64,000 nt of DNA from Flavivirga abyssicola (GCF_030540775.2 NZ_CP141266.1:4451001-4515000); one strand, 5' to 3'; positions 52,127 through 62,051 are shown, counted from the stretch's first letter. The notes: generated by a model not told the origin, from the sequence alone. Made by a program: numbers and translations.

Positions 52127-54646
52127 TCAACTCCAAGCTTTAGGCATTTTTTGATCGCGCATTGGTACAAACACCAAGTTATCATCTGTATCATCAGAAT
52201 TGACAAAATGTTTAAAACGTTTCATCATTTCTGGATTTTCAATGGCTTGTTTCCACTCACATTCATACTTATCTACCAAACCTTGCATTTCTAATTCTAA
52301 TTCTTCAGCAATTCCTAAAGAATCTTCAATAACCACTTGCTTTAAATACTCAATACCACCTTCCAGTTTATCTAACCAAGGAGCTGTTCTTACTAAAGGA
52401 CCAGCAGTACGTATGTAAAACATTAAGAATCTATCCAGGTATTTAATAGCTGTTGCATCATCTAATTGCTCTGCAAATAGTACGGCATGTTTTGGTGTGG
52501 CTCCACCATTTCCACAAACATATAAATTCCAACCACCCTCTACAGCAATTAATCCAAAATCTTTTCCTCTTGCTTCAGCACATTCACGAATACATCCTGA
52601 TACTCCACCTTTTAATTTGTGTGGTGAACGCAAGCCTCTATAACGATTTTCAATTTCTATAGCATAGGTAACACTTTCATGCATACCGTAACGACACCAT
52701 GTAGAGCCTACACAACTTTTAACGGTACGTAGTGATTTACCATAGGCATGTCCACTTTCAAAACCAGCGTCTATAAGTTCTTTCCATATAAGAGGCAATT
52801 CATGTAATTGTGCACCGAATAAATCGATACGCTGTCCTCCTGTTACTTTGGTATATAAATCATATTTTTTAGCGACCTGCCCTATAACAATTAGCTTATC
52901 TGGTGTAATTTCTCCACCCGCTATTCTTGGCACCACAGAATATGTTCCGTTTCGTTGAATGTTAGCTAAAAACCTGTCGTTTGTATCTTGAATACCCACT
53001 TGTCGGTTAGGCGTTTCCATATTAATACTAGCAAATATAGAAGCCACTAATGGTTTGCAAGTCTCACAACCATGACCTTCTCCAAATAGGTTTAAAGTCT
53101 CCTGATAATCTTTTACTTTGTTTATTTTTATTAAATCGTAAAGTTCCTGTCTGTTAAAATCAAAATGTTCACAAATGGTTTCTTTAACTTCTTTTCCTAA
53201 CGATTTAAGAGACTCATTAACTAAATCGACTACCATTGGATTACAACCTCCACAACCTGTTGTCGCTTTTGTTTTAGCTATCACATCCCCTAAATTATTA
53301 CAATCGCCTTCTATAATAGAGCAACAAATATCTCCTTTGGTAACACTCTCACAAGAACACACTTGTGCAGCATCTGGAATATCCATCACACTACCAAATC
53401 CTCCTTCGCCTTCTCCTCTGGCACCAACGATCAATTCTTCTGCGTCCTCTGGAATTGGCAAACCATTCAAATAAATCTGGTGTAACATATTATAGTCAGA
53501 CGCATCTCCAACCAAAATACCTCCTAATAATTTTTTACCATCGTGACTAACATTAATACGCTTATATAGATTTTTTGTTTTGTTTTCAAAAACGATAGAA
53601 TATCCCTTTTCAACTGGCATAAACGGTTCTCCATAACTCGCTACATCGACACCGATTAATTTCAATTTAGTTGACATATCAATATCCTCAACCATGGTAA
53701 TATCGGTATTCCCCAAAATTTGATTTACGGCAACCTCAGCCATATCATAACCTGGGGCTACTAAACCATAAATCATATTATTGTAAAGTGCTACCTCGCC
53801 AATAGCATATATTTCTGGGTCTGACGTTTGCATTTTGTTATTTACCACAATACCGCCTCGAGTTCCCATTGCTAGATCGCAGGTTTTACCAAGTTCATCA
53901 CGAGGTCTGATTCCTGCTGAAATCACCAACATTTCAACATCTATCTTATCGTACTCACCAAACTCCATACCTGTAATGGCATCTTCTCCTAAAATCTTAT
54001 TTGTAGCTTTAGAAAGGTGTACATTGATTCCTATGGACTCAATCTTCTCTTGTAATACTTTACTAGATCGTCTATCTAATTGTCTTGGCATTAATTTAGG
54101 CGCAAATTCCACTACATGTGGCTCTAGTCCCATATCCATAACCGCTTTTGCTGCTTCCAACCCTAAAAGTCCACCACCAAGAACTGCGGCTTTTACAGTC
54201 TCTGTTTTGCCTTTTTGAATGGCATCTGCATAAGCAAGCATGGCCTCTAAATCTTCAATGGTTCTATAAACAAAAACACCTTTTTTCTCAATGCCTTTAA
54301 TGTTTGGCACAAAAGGAACAGATCCAGTAGCTAATACCAGATAGTCGTATTTATAATTTACATCTTTTGCAGTGGTAATTTTCTTTGATGAACGGTGAAT
54401 ATCCGTGATACGCTCATTAGTAATCAATTCTATACCTTGTTCCTCATACCATTCTCTAGGAGCCATTTCCAGGGCTTTAGCATCCTGGTTGTCAAAAAAC
54501 TCACTTAAATGAACACGATCATATGCAGGCCTAGGTTCTTCTCCAAAAATTGTAATTTTAAAATCTTTTGAGTTTTCCTGAGCTACAAATTTTTCACAAA
54601 ATTTATAGCCTACCATACCATTACCGATTACAATGACTTTTTTCAT
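52127..54646 (-). CDS. nirB: NAD(P)H-dependent nitrite reductase large subunit NirB
   Basis: 839 residues, cytoplasmic. FAD/NAD domain at about 1-310 (VIVIGNGMVGYKFCEKF), two BFD [2Fe-2S] domains (AQVCSCESVTKGDICC near 425 and GEGHGCETCKP near 525), then NIR/SIR domains. Siroheme/[4Fe-4S] ligands are intact: SCVGSTWCRYG (C-x5-C) and SGCIRECAEARG (C-x3-C). Reduces nitrite to ammonium with NirD. Its promoter region has a GTA-N4-TAC dyad. Confidence 0.96.
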   Translation of the reverse strand: MKKVIVIGNGMVGYKFCEKFVAQENSKDFKITIFGEEPRPAYDRVHLSEFFDNQDAKALEMAPREWYEEQGIELITNERITDIHRSSKKITTAKDVNYKYDYLVLATGSVPFVPNIKGIEKKGVFVYRTIEDLEAMLAYADAIQKGKTETVKAAVLGGGLLGLEAAKAVMDMGLEPHVVEFAPKLMPRQLDRRSSKVLQEKIESIGINVHLSKATNKILGEDAITGMEFGEYDKIDVEMLVISAGIRPRDELGKTCDLAMGTRGGIVVNNKMQTSDPEIYAIGEVALYNNMIYGLVAPGYDMAEVAVNQILGNTDITMVEDIDMSTKLKLIGVDVASYGEPFMPVEKGYSIVFENKTKNLYKRINVSHDGKKLLGGILVGDASDYNMLHQIYLNGLPIPEDAEELIVGARGEGEGGFGSVMDIPDAAQVCSCESVTKGDICCSIIEGDCNNLGDVIAKTKATTGCGGCNPMVVDLVNESLKSLGKEVKETICEHFDFNRQELYDLIKINKVKDYQETLNLFGEGHGCETCKPLVASIFASINMETPNRQVGIQDTNDRFLANIQRNGTYSVVPRIAGGEITPDKLIVIGQVAKKYDLYTKVTGGQRIDLFGAQLHELPLIWKELIDAGFESGHAYGKSLRTVKSCVGSTWCRYGMHESVTYAIEIENRYRGLRSPHKLKGGVSGCIRECAEARGKDFGLIAVEGGWNLYVCGNGGATPKHAVLFAEQLDDATAIKYLDRFLMFYIRTAGPLVRTAPWLDKLEGGIEYLKQVVIEDSLGIAEELELEMQGLVDKYECEWKQAIENPEMMKRFKHFVNSDDTDDNLVFVPMRDQKMPKAWS

Positions 54647-54666
54647 ATTTACGTATTTAAATCACA

Positions 54667-54690
54667 AAACTAAGTAATTATACTTAATTT
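54667..54690 (-). promoter_or_regulatory. GTA-N4-TAC dyad operator before nirB
   Basis: AAACTAAGTA-ATTA-TACTTAATTT, 9 of 10 arm positions paired, 21 nt before the ATG. The minus strand gives TAGTTTTG as an overlapping -7 element. It is nearly the same layout as at narK. Confidence 0.65.
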
Positions 54691-54803
54691 TTAATACATA
54701 AACGAAGTGAATTGTAGGTTAATTTCAAATTATTAAAGATTTCTCAAATTCAGAGCTGGATAATTACTTATAAGGCAAAAAACAGGTATTAGAATTACAC
54801 ATA

Positions 54804-57101
54804 CTATTTATTAGCAGCAACTGTTATTATTATACTTTTAGATGCCGGTGTTTTGGCTGTATGCGCATAACTATCTATGGGCACCAATACATTAGCTTCT
54901 GGAAAATAAGTAGCGCAGCAATTTTTAGGAATATCGTAACCAACAACTTTAAAATTATTAGCTTTTCTAATTTTACCATTGAATTCTGAAGTCAGGTTTA
55001 CTACTTGATGCTCTTCAAGGTTTCTATTTTTCATATCTTCTCGATTCATGAAAATAATTCGTCTTTCATTAAAAACACCTCGATAACGGTCATCTAAACC
55101 ATAAATAGTAGTATTAAACTGATCATGACTACGTATAGTCATCATAATTAATTCTGAATCTTTAAGCTTCCACTTAGGCAACTTATTTAAAGAAAAATTC
55201 GCCTTACCTGTAGCTGTTTTAAATTTTCTTTTTCTTGCTCCATTGGGTAAATAAAAACCTGATGGTTGTTTAAGTCTTTTGTTGTAATCCTGAAAACCAT
55301 CTACTACTTCTTGAATATCATCACGAACTAAATTATAATCATCTTTATATTGAAGCCAATTGATTTTAGAACGTTCTTTTAATGTAGCATGTGCAATATT
55401 ACAAACCACTGCCACTTCGCTTAATAAGGTCTCTGAGCAAGGCTCTAAAATACCTTTGGTAGACGACACAATACCCATGGAATTTTCCACGCTTTGGGTC
55501 TGAATTCCTGTTTTTTGATAGTCCTTTTCGGCACGGCCCAAACAAGGTAATATTAAGGCTTCTTTACCTGTAACTAAATGTGAACGGTTTAATTTTGTAC
55601 TTACATGAACTGTTAAATTACAATTAGCTAATCCTTGAGCAGAATAATTAGTATCTGGAACTGCAGATATAAAATTGCCTCCTAAACCAAAGAATACTTT
55701 GACTTTTTTTTCATTCATGGCTTTTATAGCATCTATTACCGAATACCCGTGTTTTGTAGTTGGTTTAAAGCCATATTTATTTTCTATCTTATCTAAAAAC
55801 GCTTGTGGTGCAGCTTCCCAAATTCCTACCGTTCTATCGCCTTGTACATTAGAATGGCCACGAACAGGGCAAGTACCCGCGCCTTCTTTTCCAATACTAC
55901 CTTTTACCAATAATAAATTCACTAATTCACGAATATTATCTACTGCATTTTCATGCTGAGTCAGTCCCATGGCCCAACAAATAATAATCTTTTTTTTGTT
56001 TAAAACTAAATCGAAAACATCATTGAAAGTCGATCTGGACACTCCAGACAAAGCCAAACAATCATCAAAATCAAATTGCTTTAAATCTGAAATAAAGGCA
56101 TCGTAACCATGTGTATGTTCATTGATAAAATCTTTATCAAATACGTTGCATTCTAATGTTTCTTTTTCTAATAATTTAAGCAATAAAGCCTTAACAAAAG
56201 CAACATCTCCATTAATAGTGATAGGCACAAATACATCAGCGAGTTTAGTACCGCCCGTTAATAGTTTTATAGGACTTTGTGGATTCGTGAATTTAATAAG
56301 TCCAGCTTCCGGTAAAGGATTAATTGCTATAATTTTTCCGCCATTCTTTTTACATTTTTCTAAAGCCGTAAGCATTCTGGGGTGGTTAGTTCCTGGGTTC
56401 TGACCAATTACCATAACTAGTTCTGCTTTATACAAATCATCTAAGGTTACAGAACCTTTTCCTATCCCTAAGGTTTCAGAAAGGGCACTACCACTAACTT
56501 CATGGCACATATTGGAACAGTCTGGGAGATTTGCAGTTCCAAACTCACGAACAAATAATTGGTATAAAAAGGCGGCTTCATTTGTTGTTCTTCCTGAAGT
56601 GTAAAAAACGGCTTCATCTGGATTACTCAATGCATTTAAATGATTGCCTACTTTTTCAAAAGCAGCTTTCCAAGATATGGGCTGGTAATGAGTAGCGCCT
56701 TCTGCCAAAAACATGGGTTCTGAAAGACGTCCCGATTTACCAATTTCAAAATCGGATAAATTAGCAAGTGCCTCAACAGAATGATTTGCAAAAAACTCAT
56801 AACCTATCGTTTTCTTTTGTCTCTCCTCAGACATCGCTTTCATACCATTTTCACAATACTCACCTAATGATGAGCGGTCATCGTCCGGATCTGGCCATGC
56901 ACAACCTGGACAATCAAATCCTCCTTTTTGATTTATTTTAGTTGAAATTTTAATAGCCTCAGATGGTTTCATATATTTTGAAGCATGCATCATTGCTGAT
57001 TTTAATGCTTTAAAACCTCCAGTGTTTTTTGCTGGCTCTGTGGTTTTTAAATTTGTGAATTCTTCTGGTGTATTTGCTTTATCTACTGGAGATGTGCTCA
57101 T
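54804..57101 (-). CDS. YdeP/FdhF-family molybdopterin oxidoreductase
   Basis: 765 residues, no signal peptide. N-terminal NQKGGFDCPGCAWPDP is the YdeP-family signature. LPDCSNMCHEVSGSALSETL contains the probable Mo-ligand Cys. The C-terminal MoCo-binding domain is present (TIRSHDQFNTTIYGLDDRYR, FPEANVLVPIDS). The family resembles formate dehydrogenases but the physiological reaction is uncertain; acid resistance is reported for E. coli YdeP. It depends on the MobA product. Confidence 0.88.
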   Translation of the reverse strand: MSTSPVDKANTPEEFTNLKTTEPAKNTGGFKALKSAMMHASKYMKPSEAIKISTKINQKGGFDCPGCAWPDPDDDRSSLGEYCENGMKAMSEERQKKTIGYEFFANHSVEALANLSDFEIGKSGRLSEPMFLAEGATHYQPISWKAAFEKVGNHLNALSNPDEAVFYTSGRTTNEAAFLYQLFVREFGTANLPDCSNMCHEVSGSALSETLGIGKGSVTLDDLYKAELVMVIGQNPGTNHPRMLTALEKCKKNGGKIIAINPLPEAGLIKFTNPQSPIKLLTGGTKLADVFVPITINGDVAFVKALLLKLLEKETLECNVFDKDFINEHTHGYDAFISDLKQFDFDDCLALSGVSRSTFNDVFDLVLNKKKIIICWAMGLTQHENAVDNIRELVNLLLVKGSIGKEGAGTCPVRGHSNVQGDRTVGIWEAAPQAFLDKIENKYGFKPTTKHGYSVIDAIKAMNEKKVKVFFGLGGNFISAVPDTNYSAQGLANCNLTVHVSTKLNRSHLVTGKEALILPCLGRAEKDYQKTGIQTQSVENSMGIVSSTKGILEPCSETLLSEVAVVCNIAHATLKERSKINWLQYKDDYNLVRDDIQEVVDGFQDYNKRLKQPSGFYLPNGARKRKFKTATGKANFSLNKLPKWKLKDSELIMMTIRSHDQFNTTIYGLDDRYRGVFNERRIIFMNREDMKNRNLEEHQVVNLTSEFNGKIRKANNFKVVGYDIPKNCCATYFPEANVLVPIDSYAHTAKTPASKSIIITVAANK

Positions 57102-57161
57102 GCTTTGATACTATATTTTGAATTTAATCGATCATAAATATAATGGACTTAAAAAAACAAA

Positions 57162-57788
57162 TCAATTTTTAAAATTCACTTTATATAGATGGTCATAATC
57201 TTCTTTATTATCTATATCGATATTATCTAATTTAAGCTTAAAAGTGTCAACTAAAGCGGTATATTTCCTAAGAAGTGATTTAGCTCCGTTATCGTCAATT
57301 AATTTAGACAATTCGGATGCATATGCCTTATCAAAAATTACCGGAACACCAGAAAACCCATTTTTATAAGAAGTTGCTACAATTTTATTTTTATTTGGAA
57401 CAAAATTTTGAATCAACGTATTTAAAAAATCAGTATCAACAAAAGGCTGATCTGCCAAACAAATAAGAATCCCTTCAACATGTGATTCTGCTTGTAGAAT
57501 ATGATCAACTGCACAGGCTATAGATTTCCCCAAGCCCAATTCCCATGCATCGTTTTTAATAATAGTTACAGGAAACTTATCTATTTCTTTTTTAATAGTA
57601 CGATAGTTTGCTCCCAATACAACATAAATATCCTTTGTATTTGTTTTTAATGCTGTTTGGATGGCATGCCCTAAAAGTGTGTGTTCTCCCCACGATAATA
57701 ATTGCTTTATAGTTCCCATACGTTTTGAAGCTCCTGCCGCTAAAATGACTATAGGGATATTTAAAGTATGTTTAGGCACTGAACTCAT
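57162..57788 (-). CDS. mocA: Molybdenum cofactor cytidylyltransferase MocA-like
   Basis: 208 residues, nucleotidyltransferase. VILAAGASKRMGTIKQLLSW is the family start and ICLADQPFVD the metal-binding motif. MocA makes the cytosine-dinucleotide cofactor used by xanthine-oxidase-type enzymes, such as the hydroxylase encoded just upstream. The start codon and first two codons (ATGAGTTC) lie in the terminal repeat of a MITE-like element; no other ATG is available before the glycine-rich loop. Confidence 0.88.
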   Translation of the reverse strand: MSSVPKHTLNIPIVILAAGASKRMGTIKQLLSWGEHTLLGHAIQTALKTNTKDIYVVLGANYRTIKKEIDKFPVTIIKNDAWELGLGKSIACAVDHILQAESHVEGILICLADQPFVDTDFLNTLIQNFVPNKNKIVATSYKNGFSGVPVIFDKAYASELSKLIDDNGAKSLLRKYTALVDTFKLKLDNIDIDNKEDYDHLYKVNFKN

Positions 57789-57940
57789 CTTGACTTTTTC
57801 TATTTCCTAAAAAATGGCTAAAATTCGCCCATATTTTGTTACTTTTTTTATGCTTAGCACTGCTATGCCTTGCAAAAAACATCTCATCTGAACAAATTTT
57901 ATCTCATTTTCGGTTAAAAACAAAAAGTCAAGATGAGTTC
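57781..57940. mobile_element. 160-nt MITE, full-length copy A
   Basis: Perfect 19-nt terminal inverted repeats GAACTCATCTTGACTTTTT and complement, 160 nt in all, no ORF. Flanked by ACT on both sides. Nearly identical to copy B at 61782-61941. The left end supplies the mocA start codon. Confidence 0.85.
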
Positions 57941-57955
57941 ACTAATTAAAACTAT

Positions 57956-58975
57956 TTAAGAATGAATCTTACCCTTTTTTTTACTTAATGATATCGGGTC
58001 TTGTTTTCTAGCTACAGACAATATTTCTGCTACAATTGAGACTGCTATCTCCTGAGGGGTTTCAGAACCAATATTAATGCCTGCCGGACCATGAATGCTA
58101 TCTAGAAAATCATCTTCTATATCTGGACAATATTCTATAAGTTGAGACAGTAAATCTTCTCTTCGTTTTAATGGTCCCAATAAACCAATATACACAGGGT
58201 TTGTATTTTTTAATTGCACTAAATACCTTAGATCATTAGCAAAATTGTGGGTCATTAATACAATAGCTGTCTGGTCATCGATAGATGTAGTTTCCATATG
58301 TTCTGCTGAAACTGCCTGAAAGCTAATTGCTCCCGGAAAATTAGCAATTGATTTAGATTCTGATGGTCCTGAAACAACAGCAACCTCCCAGCCTGTTAAA
58401 GTAGCATATTTGCATAATTGTACCGCGTCATGCTCTGCGCCAATAATAACAAGCTTAAAACACGGTGGCATATGTTGTTTAAAAATTGATAATGAATGAT
58501 TTGTTTTTAGTTTTTTAGCATGGCTTTGTAATGGAAAAAACGCCCCTTTAATTTTTACCCAAGAACCTATTCCTGAAACGAACGCTTCTGTTTTATTATA
58601 ATATGACCAAATTTCGAATGATTCTCTTTCTTCCAGAGCATTAAAAAAGACTTCTTTAAAAGAGTTATCTGGTTCAAATACTTCTATTAAAATATATAAA
58701 ACGCCTTCACATCCTAACCTATATCTACCATCATAGGTTATTATTTTAGATTGTCCTGTCTTAAAAACAGATTCAGATTGTAACAAGATCTCCTTTTCTA
58801 CACAGCCTCCACTAACGGCACCAATCATTTTACCATCTTCTAAAATAAGCATCCGCACCCCTGGTTTTCTATAGGAAGAGCCATTAAGAGCTACGACTGA
58901 TGCTAAAACCGATTTAATGCCTTTTTCTCTAGCTATTTCAGCCTGATTAACGATGTCTTTAAATTCATGTGTCAT
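57956..58975 (-). CDS. XdhC/CoxI-family maturation factor
   Basis: 339 residues. The N-terminal XdhC domain has NGSSYRKPGVRMLI and VSGGCVEKEILLQ; the C-terminal Rossmann part has KLVIIGAEHDAVQLCKYATL and YIGLLGPLKRRED. XdhC-type proteins bind the cofactor and help insert its sulfurated form into molybdenum hydroxylases. 9 nt downstream of the hydroxylase large subunit. Confidence 0.9.
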   Translation of the reverse strand: MTHEFKDIVNQAEIAREKGIKSVLASVVALNGSSYRKPGVRMLILEDGKMIGAVSGGCVEKEILLQSESVFKTGQSKIITYDGRYRLGCEGVLYILIEVFEPDNSFKEVFFNALEERESFEIWSYYNKTEAFVSGIGSWVKIKGAFFPLQSHAKKLKTNHSLSIFKQHMPPCFKLVIIGAEHDAVQLCKYATLTGWEVAVVSGPSESKSIANFPGAISFQAVSAEHMETTSIDDQTAIVLMTHNFANDLRYLVQLKNTNPVYIGLLGPLKRREDLLSQLIEYCPDIEDDFLDSIHGPAGINIGSETPQEIAVSIVAEILSVARKQDPISLSKKKGKIHS

Positions 58976-58984
58976 AGATGAAGA

Positions 58985-61204
58985 TTACCCGACTACTTTT
59001 TCCAAATCCAAATTACTCATATACGGCTGCTTGGTTAATCTTTTCCCTGTAGCTTTGTATATAGCATTAGCAACTGCTGCTCCAACGGGTGGTAAGGTAG
59101 GCTCTCCTAAACCTGTAGGGTCTATATCATTTTCAATAAAATGCACATCCACTTTTGGGGTTTGTGCCATACGAATGAGTTGATATGTACTAAAATTATT
59201 AGACTGAGGCACGCCGTTATTAAATCCAAAATCGGAATACATAGCATGTCCAATACCATCAATAACACCACCTTTTATCTGGTTCATTGCTCCTAGCGGA
59301 TTTACAACAATACCACAATCTACAGCGCAGGTTACTTTTTTAACTATTGGGGTACCATTATCCATGATAATATCTGCAACTTCTGCCACATGAGTATTAT
59401 GACAATAATATACAGAAAACCCTTGATAAACGCCTGCTTCGGTTTTCCCCCAATTAGACTTATCTACGACCTTTTTTATAACGCCTTGTAAGCGTTCCGG
59501 ACTATACTCTATATTAGGTTCTGGGTTCTTTTTAGCATTTTCTAATAGATCCAAATGCAATTGAACACGATCTACTTCTAAAACCTCAGCTAATTCATCA
59601 AAAAAGCTTTGTTCTGCGCTTGCTAAAAAGTTCGTATAAGGCGCTCTCCAAGCTCCTGTTGTTATATTACTTTTATAATTAGCGGTATCAACCTGGTAGT
59701 TCTCTAATGCAGCTGCCGGAAAGAAATTTGGAATCAACCCATACATATTACCATTAATGCATGCTTCTTTTAAATGATATCCTGTTAATTTTCCATCTTT
59801 GATCGACGCCGAAATTTTATATTTACTTGCTGGTCTGTAAACCCCTGTAGTCATATCATCTTCTCTTGTAGACACCATTTTTACTGGTTTATTAATGGCG
59901 TTTGATATTTCGGCTACTTCATATACAAAATCGCCATAAAGTCGTCTACCAAAACCACCTCCCATTCTTGTCATATCTATATGGATATCTTCAAGTTTTC
60001 TGTCTAATAAGTCTGATACTACTTTAGCTGCTTCCGCCGGAGTTTGAATCGGACCAACCAAATGGACTTTTTCTGAAGTTATATTTGCAAAAAAGTTCAT
60101 AGGTTCCATACAATTATGTGGTAAAAACGGGGATTCATAAATACGTTCTAAAACTTTATCAGCGTTTGCAAATGCTTTTTTTACATTACCGTCTTTTCGT
60201 CTTGTTTTAAACGTTTCACCTTCTAATAAATCCAATAGTAGTTTATCATGAGACTCTGTACTTTCAAGTTCAGAATCATTTTTCCAAATGGCTTTAATTG
60301 CTCTTTTTCCTTTTATGGCATCCCAGGTCGTTTTTGCAAGCACAACCATCTTATCACTTTTACTTAATTGTGCTGTCCAACTTGTCTTTTTGCTACCCTC
60401 TAAATACGCTCTAGCTTTTTCGCCAATAACAATAACGTCTACAACTCCTGAGAGTGCACGCGCAGCAGTATCATCAAAAGATTCAAGCACTTGTCCAAAA
60501 GCAGGCGGTCTTAAAACCGAAGCATAAAGCATGCCTTCTTCTTTATAATCTAGTCCAAATAAAGGTTTTCCTGTAACTATTTTATCAATATCTACATTAC
60601 CAGCGCCTTTACCAATGATTGTAAAATCTTTAGGGTCTTTTAATGTGACATCCTCAGGGACTTCTAAGGTCGAAGCCTCTAGAACAACATCACCATAACC
60701 TAACTTTTCTCCTTTCGCATTTGTAATAATCCCTTTAGCTACTGAGCATTCTGAAGCATCGATACCCCAATTTGCTGCTGCGGCATTTACCAACATTTGT
60801 TTTGCAGTGGCTCCTGTTTGTCTTAATGCTTGCCAACTCAGTCTTATAGATTGACTACCTCCAGCAACCTGCCTTGTGTAATTCTCTGTATCTAAAGGTG
60901 CTTGTACTACATAAACATCTTCCCAAGCGACATCCAATTCTTCTGCAATAATCATAGGCATAGAGGTTTTAACGCCTTGTCCGATTTCTGGATTGGGAGA
61001 AAAAATAGTAACCTTGCCTTCTTTTGAAATTTTTATATAGGCATTAAAATCATTATAATTTAATTGACTTAAATCTATAGGAACTTTTGCTTCTGGTTTA
61101 CAGGCATTAAATAAGTTAAAACCTATTAACATACCACCACCAGCCAATGCCGATGTTTTTAAGAACGATCTTCTACTGAATGCTATTTGTTTTGAAGGTG
61201 TCAT
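58985..61204 (-). CDS. Molybdenum hydroxylase large subunit (isoquinoline 1-oxidoreductase type)
   Basis: 739 residues of the xanthine-oxidase family. The Tat signal SRRSFLKTSALAGGG at about residues 10-24 marks it as periplasmic. IFSPNPEIGQGVKTSM and MTRMGGGFGRRLYGDFVYEV are cofactor-binding segments, and VGAAVANAIYKATGKRL is the usual end. Members hydroxylate N-heterocycles or aldehydes; the substrate here is unknown. Partner is the [2Fe-2S] subunit 21 nt upstream. Confidence 0.88.
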   Translation of the reverse strand: MTPSKQIAFSRRSFLKTSALAGGGMLIGFNLFNACKPEAKVPIDLSQLNYNDFNAYIKISKEGKVTIFSPNPEIGQGVKTSMPMIIAEELDVAWEDVYVVQAPLDTENYTRQVAGGSQSIRLSWQALRQTGATAKQMLVNAAAANWGIDASECSVAKGIITNAKGEKLGYGDVVLEASTLEVPEDVTLKDPKDFTIIGKGAGNVDIDKIVTGKPLFGLDYKEEGMLYASVLRPPAFGQVLESFDDTAARALSGVVDVIVIGEKARAYLEGSKKTSWTAQLSKSDKMVVLAKTTWDAIKGKRAIKAIWKNDSELESTESHDKLLLDLLEGETFKTRRKDGNVKKAFANADKVLERIYESPFLPHNCMEPMNFFANITSEKVHLVGPIQTPAEAAKVVSDLLDRKLEDIHIDMTRMGGGFGRRLYGDFVYEVAEISNAINKPVKMVSTREDDMTTGVYRPASKYKISASIKDGKLTGYHLKEACINGNMYGLIPNFFPAAALENYQVDTANYKSNITTGAWRAPYTNFLASAEQSFFDELAEVLEVDRVQLHLDLLENAKKNPEPNIEYSPERLQGVIKKVVDKSNWGKTEAGVYQGFSVYYCHNTHVAEVADIIMDNGTPIVKKVTCAVDCGIVVNPLGAMNQIKGGVIDGIGHAMYSDFGFNNGVPQSNNFSTYQLIRMAQTPKVDVHFIENDIDPTGLGEPTLPPVGAAVANAIYKATGKRLTKQPYMSNLDLEKVVG

Positions 61205-61225
61205 TTTTTGTTATTTACAGGTTAG

Positions 61226-61696
61226 TTAACTTAATTTTTTTGAGGCTACTTTTATAGCTTCTTCAATACTATTATAGGATGCGCATCTACAAATATTACC
61301 ATGCATTGCATTTCTAATTTCCGATTCATTAGGATTCGGGTTTTTACTTAAAAATGCTGAAGCTGTCATTATTTGTCCAGATTGACAATAGCCACATTGT
61401 GGTACATCTATTTCTTTCCATGCTTGTTGTACCGGATGGTCTCCTTGTTCTGACAGTCCTTCTATGGTTGTAATATTTAACCCTTCAGCTTGTGATACTA
61501 GAAGTAAACAACTGCGCATGGCATTACCATCTACATGAACGGTACAAGCACCACATTGACCTATTCCACAACCAAATTTAGTTCCTACTAAATCTATCTT
61601 ATCTCTTAAAACCCATAGTAAAGGTGTATCTGCATCTGCTTCTACAGTATGCTTTTTATTATTAATTTTTAAATTGAAGGTCGGCATAAATGACAT
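61226..61696 (-). CDS. Molybdenum hydroxylase [2Fe-2S] small subunit
   Basis: 156 residues. Plant-type cluster CGIGQCGACTVHVDG plus a further Cys in MRSCLLLV, and the second cluster CGYCQSGQIM with NICRCASY. No signal peptide, so it is presumably co-exported with the Tat-tagged large subunit. Either the first Met or the one three codons later could be the start. Confidence 0.92.
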   Translation of the reverse strand: MSFMPTFNLKINNKKHTVEADADTPLLWVLRDKIDLVGTKFGCGIGQCGACTVHVDGNAMRSCLLLVSQAEGLNITTIEGLSEQGDHPVQQAWKEIDVPQCGYCQSGQIMTASAFLSKNPNPNESEIRNAMHGNICRCASYNSIEEAIKVASKKLS

Positions 61697-61781
61697 ATTA
61701 AATTAAGTGTATTCCCTAAATGTACAAAAAATAGAAATCTTTTTAACTCCAAAATTTGTTTTAACATTGTTTTAAGATACT

Positions 61782-61941
61782 GAACTCATCTTGACTTTTT
61801 CTATTTCCTAAAAAATGGCTAAAACTCGCCCATATTTTGTTACTTTTTTTATGCTTAGCACTGCTATGCCTTGCAAAAAAAGCCTCATCTGAACAAATTT
61901 TATCTCATTTTCGGTTAAAAACAAAAAGTCAAGATGAGTTC
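61782..61941. mobile_element. 160-nt MITE, full-length copy B
   Basis: Same 19-nt terminal inverted repeats as copy A with only a few differences inside (for example AAAACTCGCC for AAAATTCGCC). Flanked by ACT on both sides. It occupies the gap between the hydroxylase operon and the exchanger gene; the rest of 61697-62051 shows no gene. Confidence 0.85.
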
Positions 61942-62024
61942 ACTCTAAAATTCATTTTTATTTTTTAAGCTCTGTAAAACAAAACATTAAGAAATAAGCC
62001 CTTATTTTCTATTTTTAATTTTTT

Positions 62025-62032
62025 TAGATTTG
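62025..62032 (+). promoter_or_regulatory. -7 promoter element for the cation exchanger
   Basis: TAGATTTG, a full match to TAnnTTTG, 19 nt before the ATG at 62052 and preceded by T-rich sequence. Confidence 0.5.
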
Positions 62033-62051
62033 CCGAATACAAATACTACTT

